NCBI RefSeq assembly: GCF_007856155.1
Contig: NZ_CP042266.1
Location: 7,006,001-7,070,000, forward strand
Source of the DNA: Streptomyces qinzhouensis
Lineage (GTDB): Bacteria > Actinomycetota > Actinomycetes > Streptomycetales > Streptomycetaceae
Length of the DNA stretch: 64,000 nucleotides
Reading direction: 5' to 3'
The notes below the pieces were generated by a model that ran no database searches, was not told the origin of the DNA, and saw only the letters and a program-made list of their open reading frames with translations. Below, in pieces: positions 56,761 to 64,000 of this stretch (position 1 is its first letter; each line of letters opens with the position of its first letter). A program made the translations under genes and the position numbers.

Positions 56761-64000
<7,240 letters not shown>

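Overview
The window is very GC-rich DNA dominated by giant collinear modular synthases, with GTG starts, four-base stop/start overlaps, a membrane sensor kinase/NarL-type regulator pair and P450s. This is what a Streptomyces-like actinomycete secondary-metabolite region looks like. No rRNA, tRNA, CRISPR array or phage gene was seen.

Region 1 (1-33.1 kb, + strand): the end of a modular type I polyketide synthase. Three proteins with matching docking tails carry six modules: a cut module ending DH-ER-KR-ACP, then KS-AT(malonyl)-KR-ACP, two of KS-AT(methylmalonyl)-DH-KR-ACP, another KS-AT(malonyl)-KR-ACP, and a last KS-AT(methylmalonyl)-DH-KR-ACP-TE. Read collinearly, the released chain end is a 2-methyl-2-ene acid with 5-OH, a 6,8-dimethyl-6,8-diene and an 11-OH. 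Two P450s follow directly and probably oxidise the released product.

Region 2 (33.1-38.6 kb): a response regulator and a histidine kinase on the minus strand, split by two short inverted-repeat elements that share one TA. A divergent ABC-2 transporter pair (probably export or immunity) and a membrane-anchored protein of unknown role follow. This may be the border between two clusters or the regulatory/export core of one hybrid cluster.

Region 3 (38.6-44.8 kb, - strand): a tightly coupled operon reading E1alpha, E1beta, a free lipoyl domain, an ACP, a KAS III, an MDR-family reductase and a flavin monooxygenase. The first five genes overlap by four bases each. The E1 pair is of the branched-chain 2-oxoacid dehydrogenase type, but there is no E2 catalytic core and no E3. 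I infer that an acyl group made by oxidative decarboxylation passes from the lipoyl arm to ACP/KAS III without going through CoA. This is the most novel-looking system in the window.

Region 4 (44.8-64 kb, + strand): a divergent 0.5 kb control region, then MbtH, a stand-alone adenylation enzyme, a stand-alone peptidyl carrier, an FAD oxidoreductase and two NRPS proteins. NRPS-1 is C-A-PCP-E-C-A-PCP. NRPS-2 is C-A-PCP-E-C-A and runs off the right edge. The first A domain of each NRPS reads DVFSVASYA(K) or DVFSVAAYA(K), resembling codes I recall for piperazic acid, and each is followed by an epimerase. A peptide with two D-piperazate-like residues is therefore predicted, started by the residue on the stand-alone carrier. 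No piperazate biosynthesis genes are in the window; they would be expected nearby.
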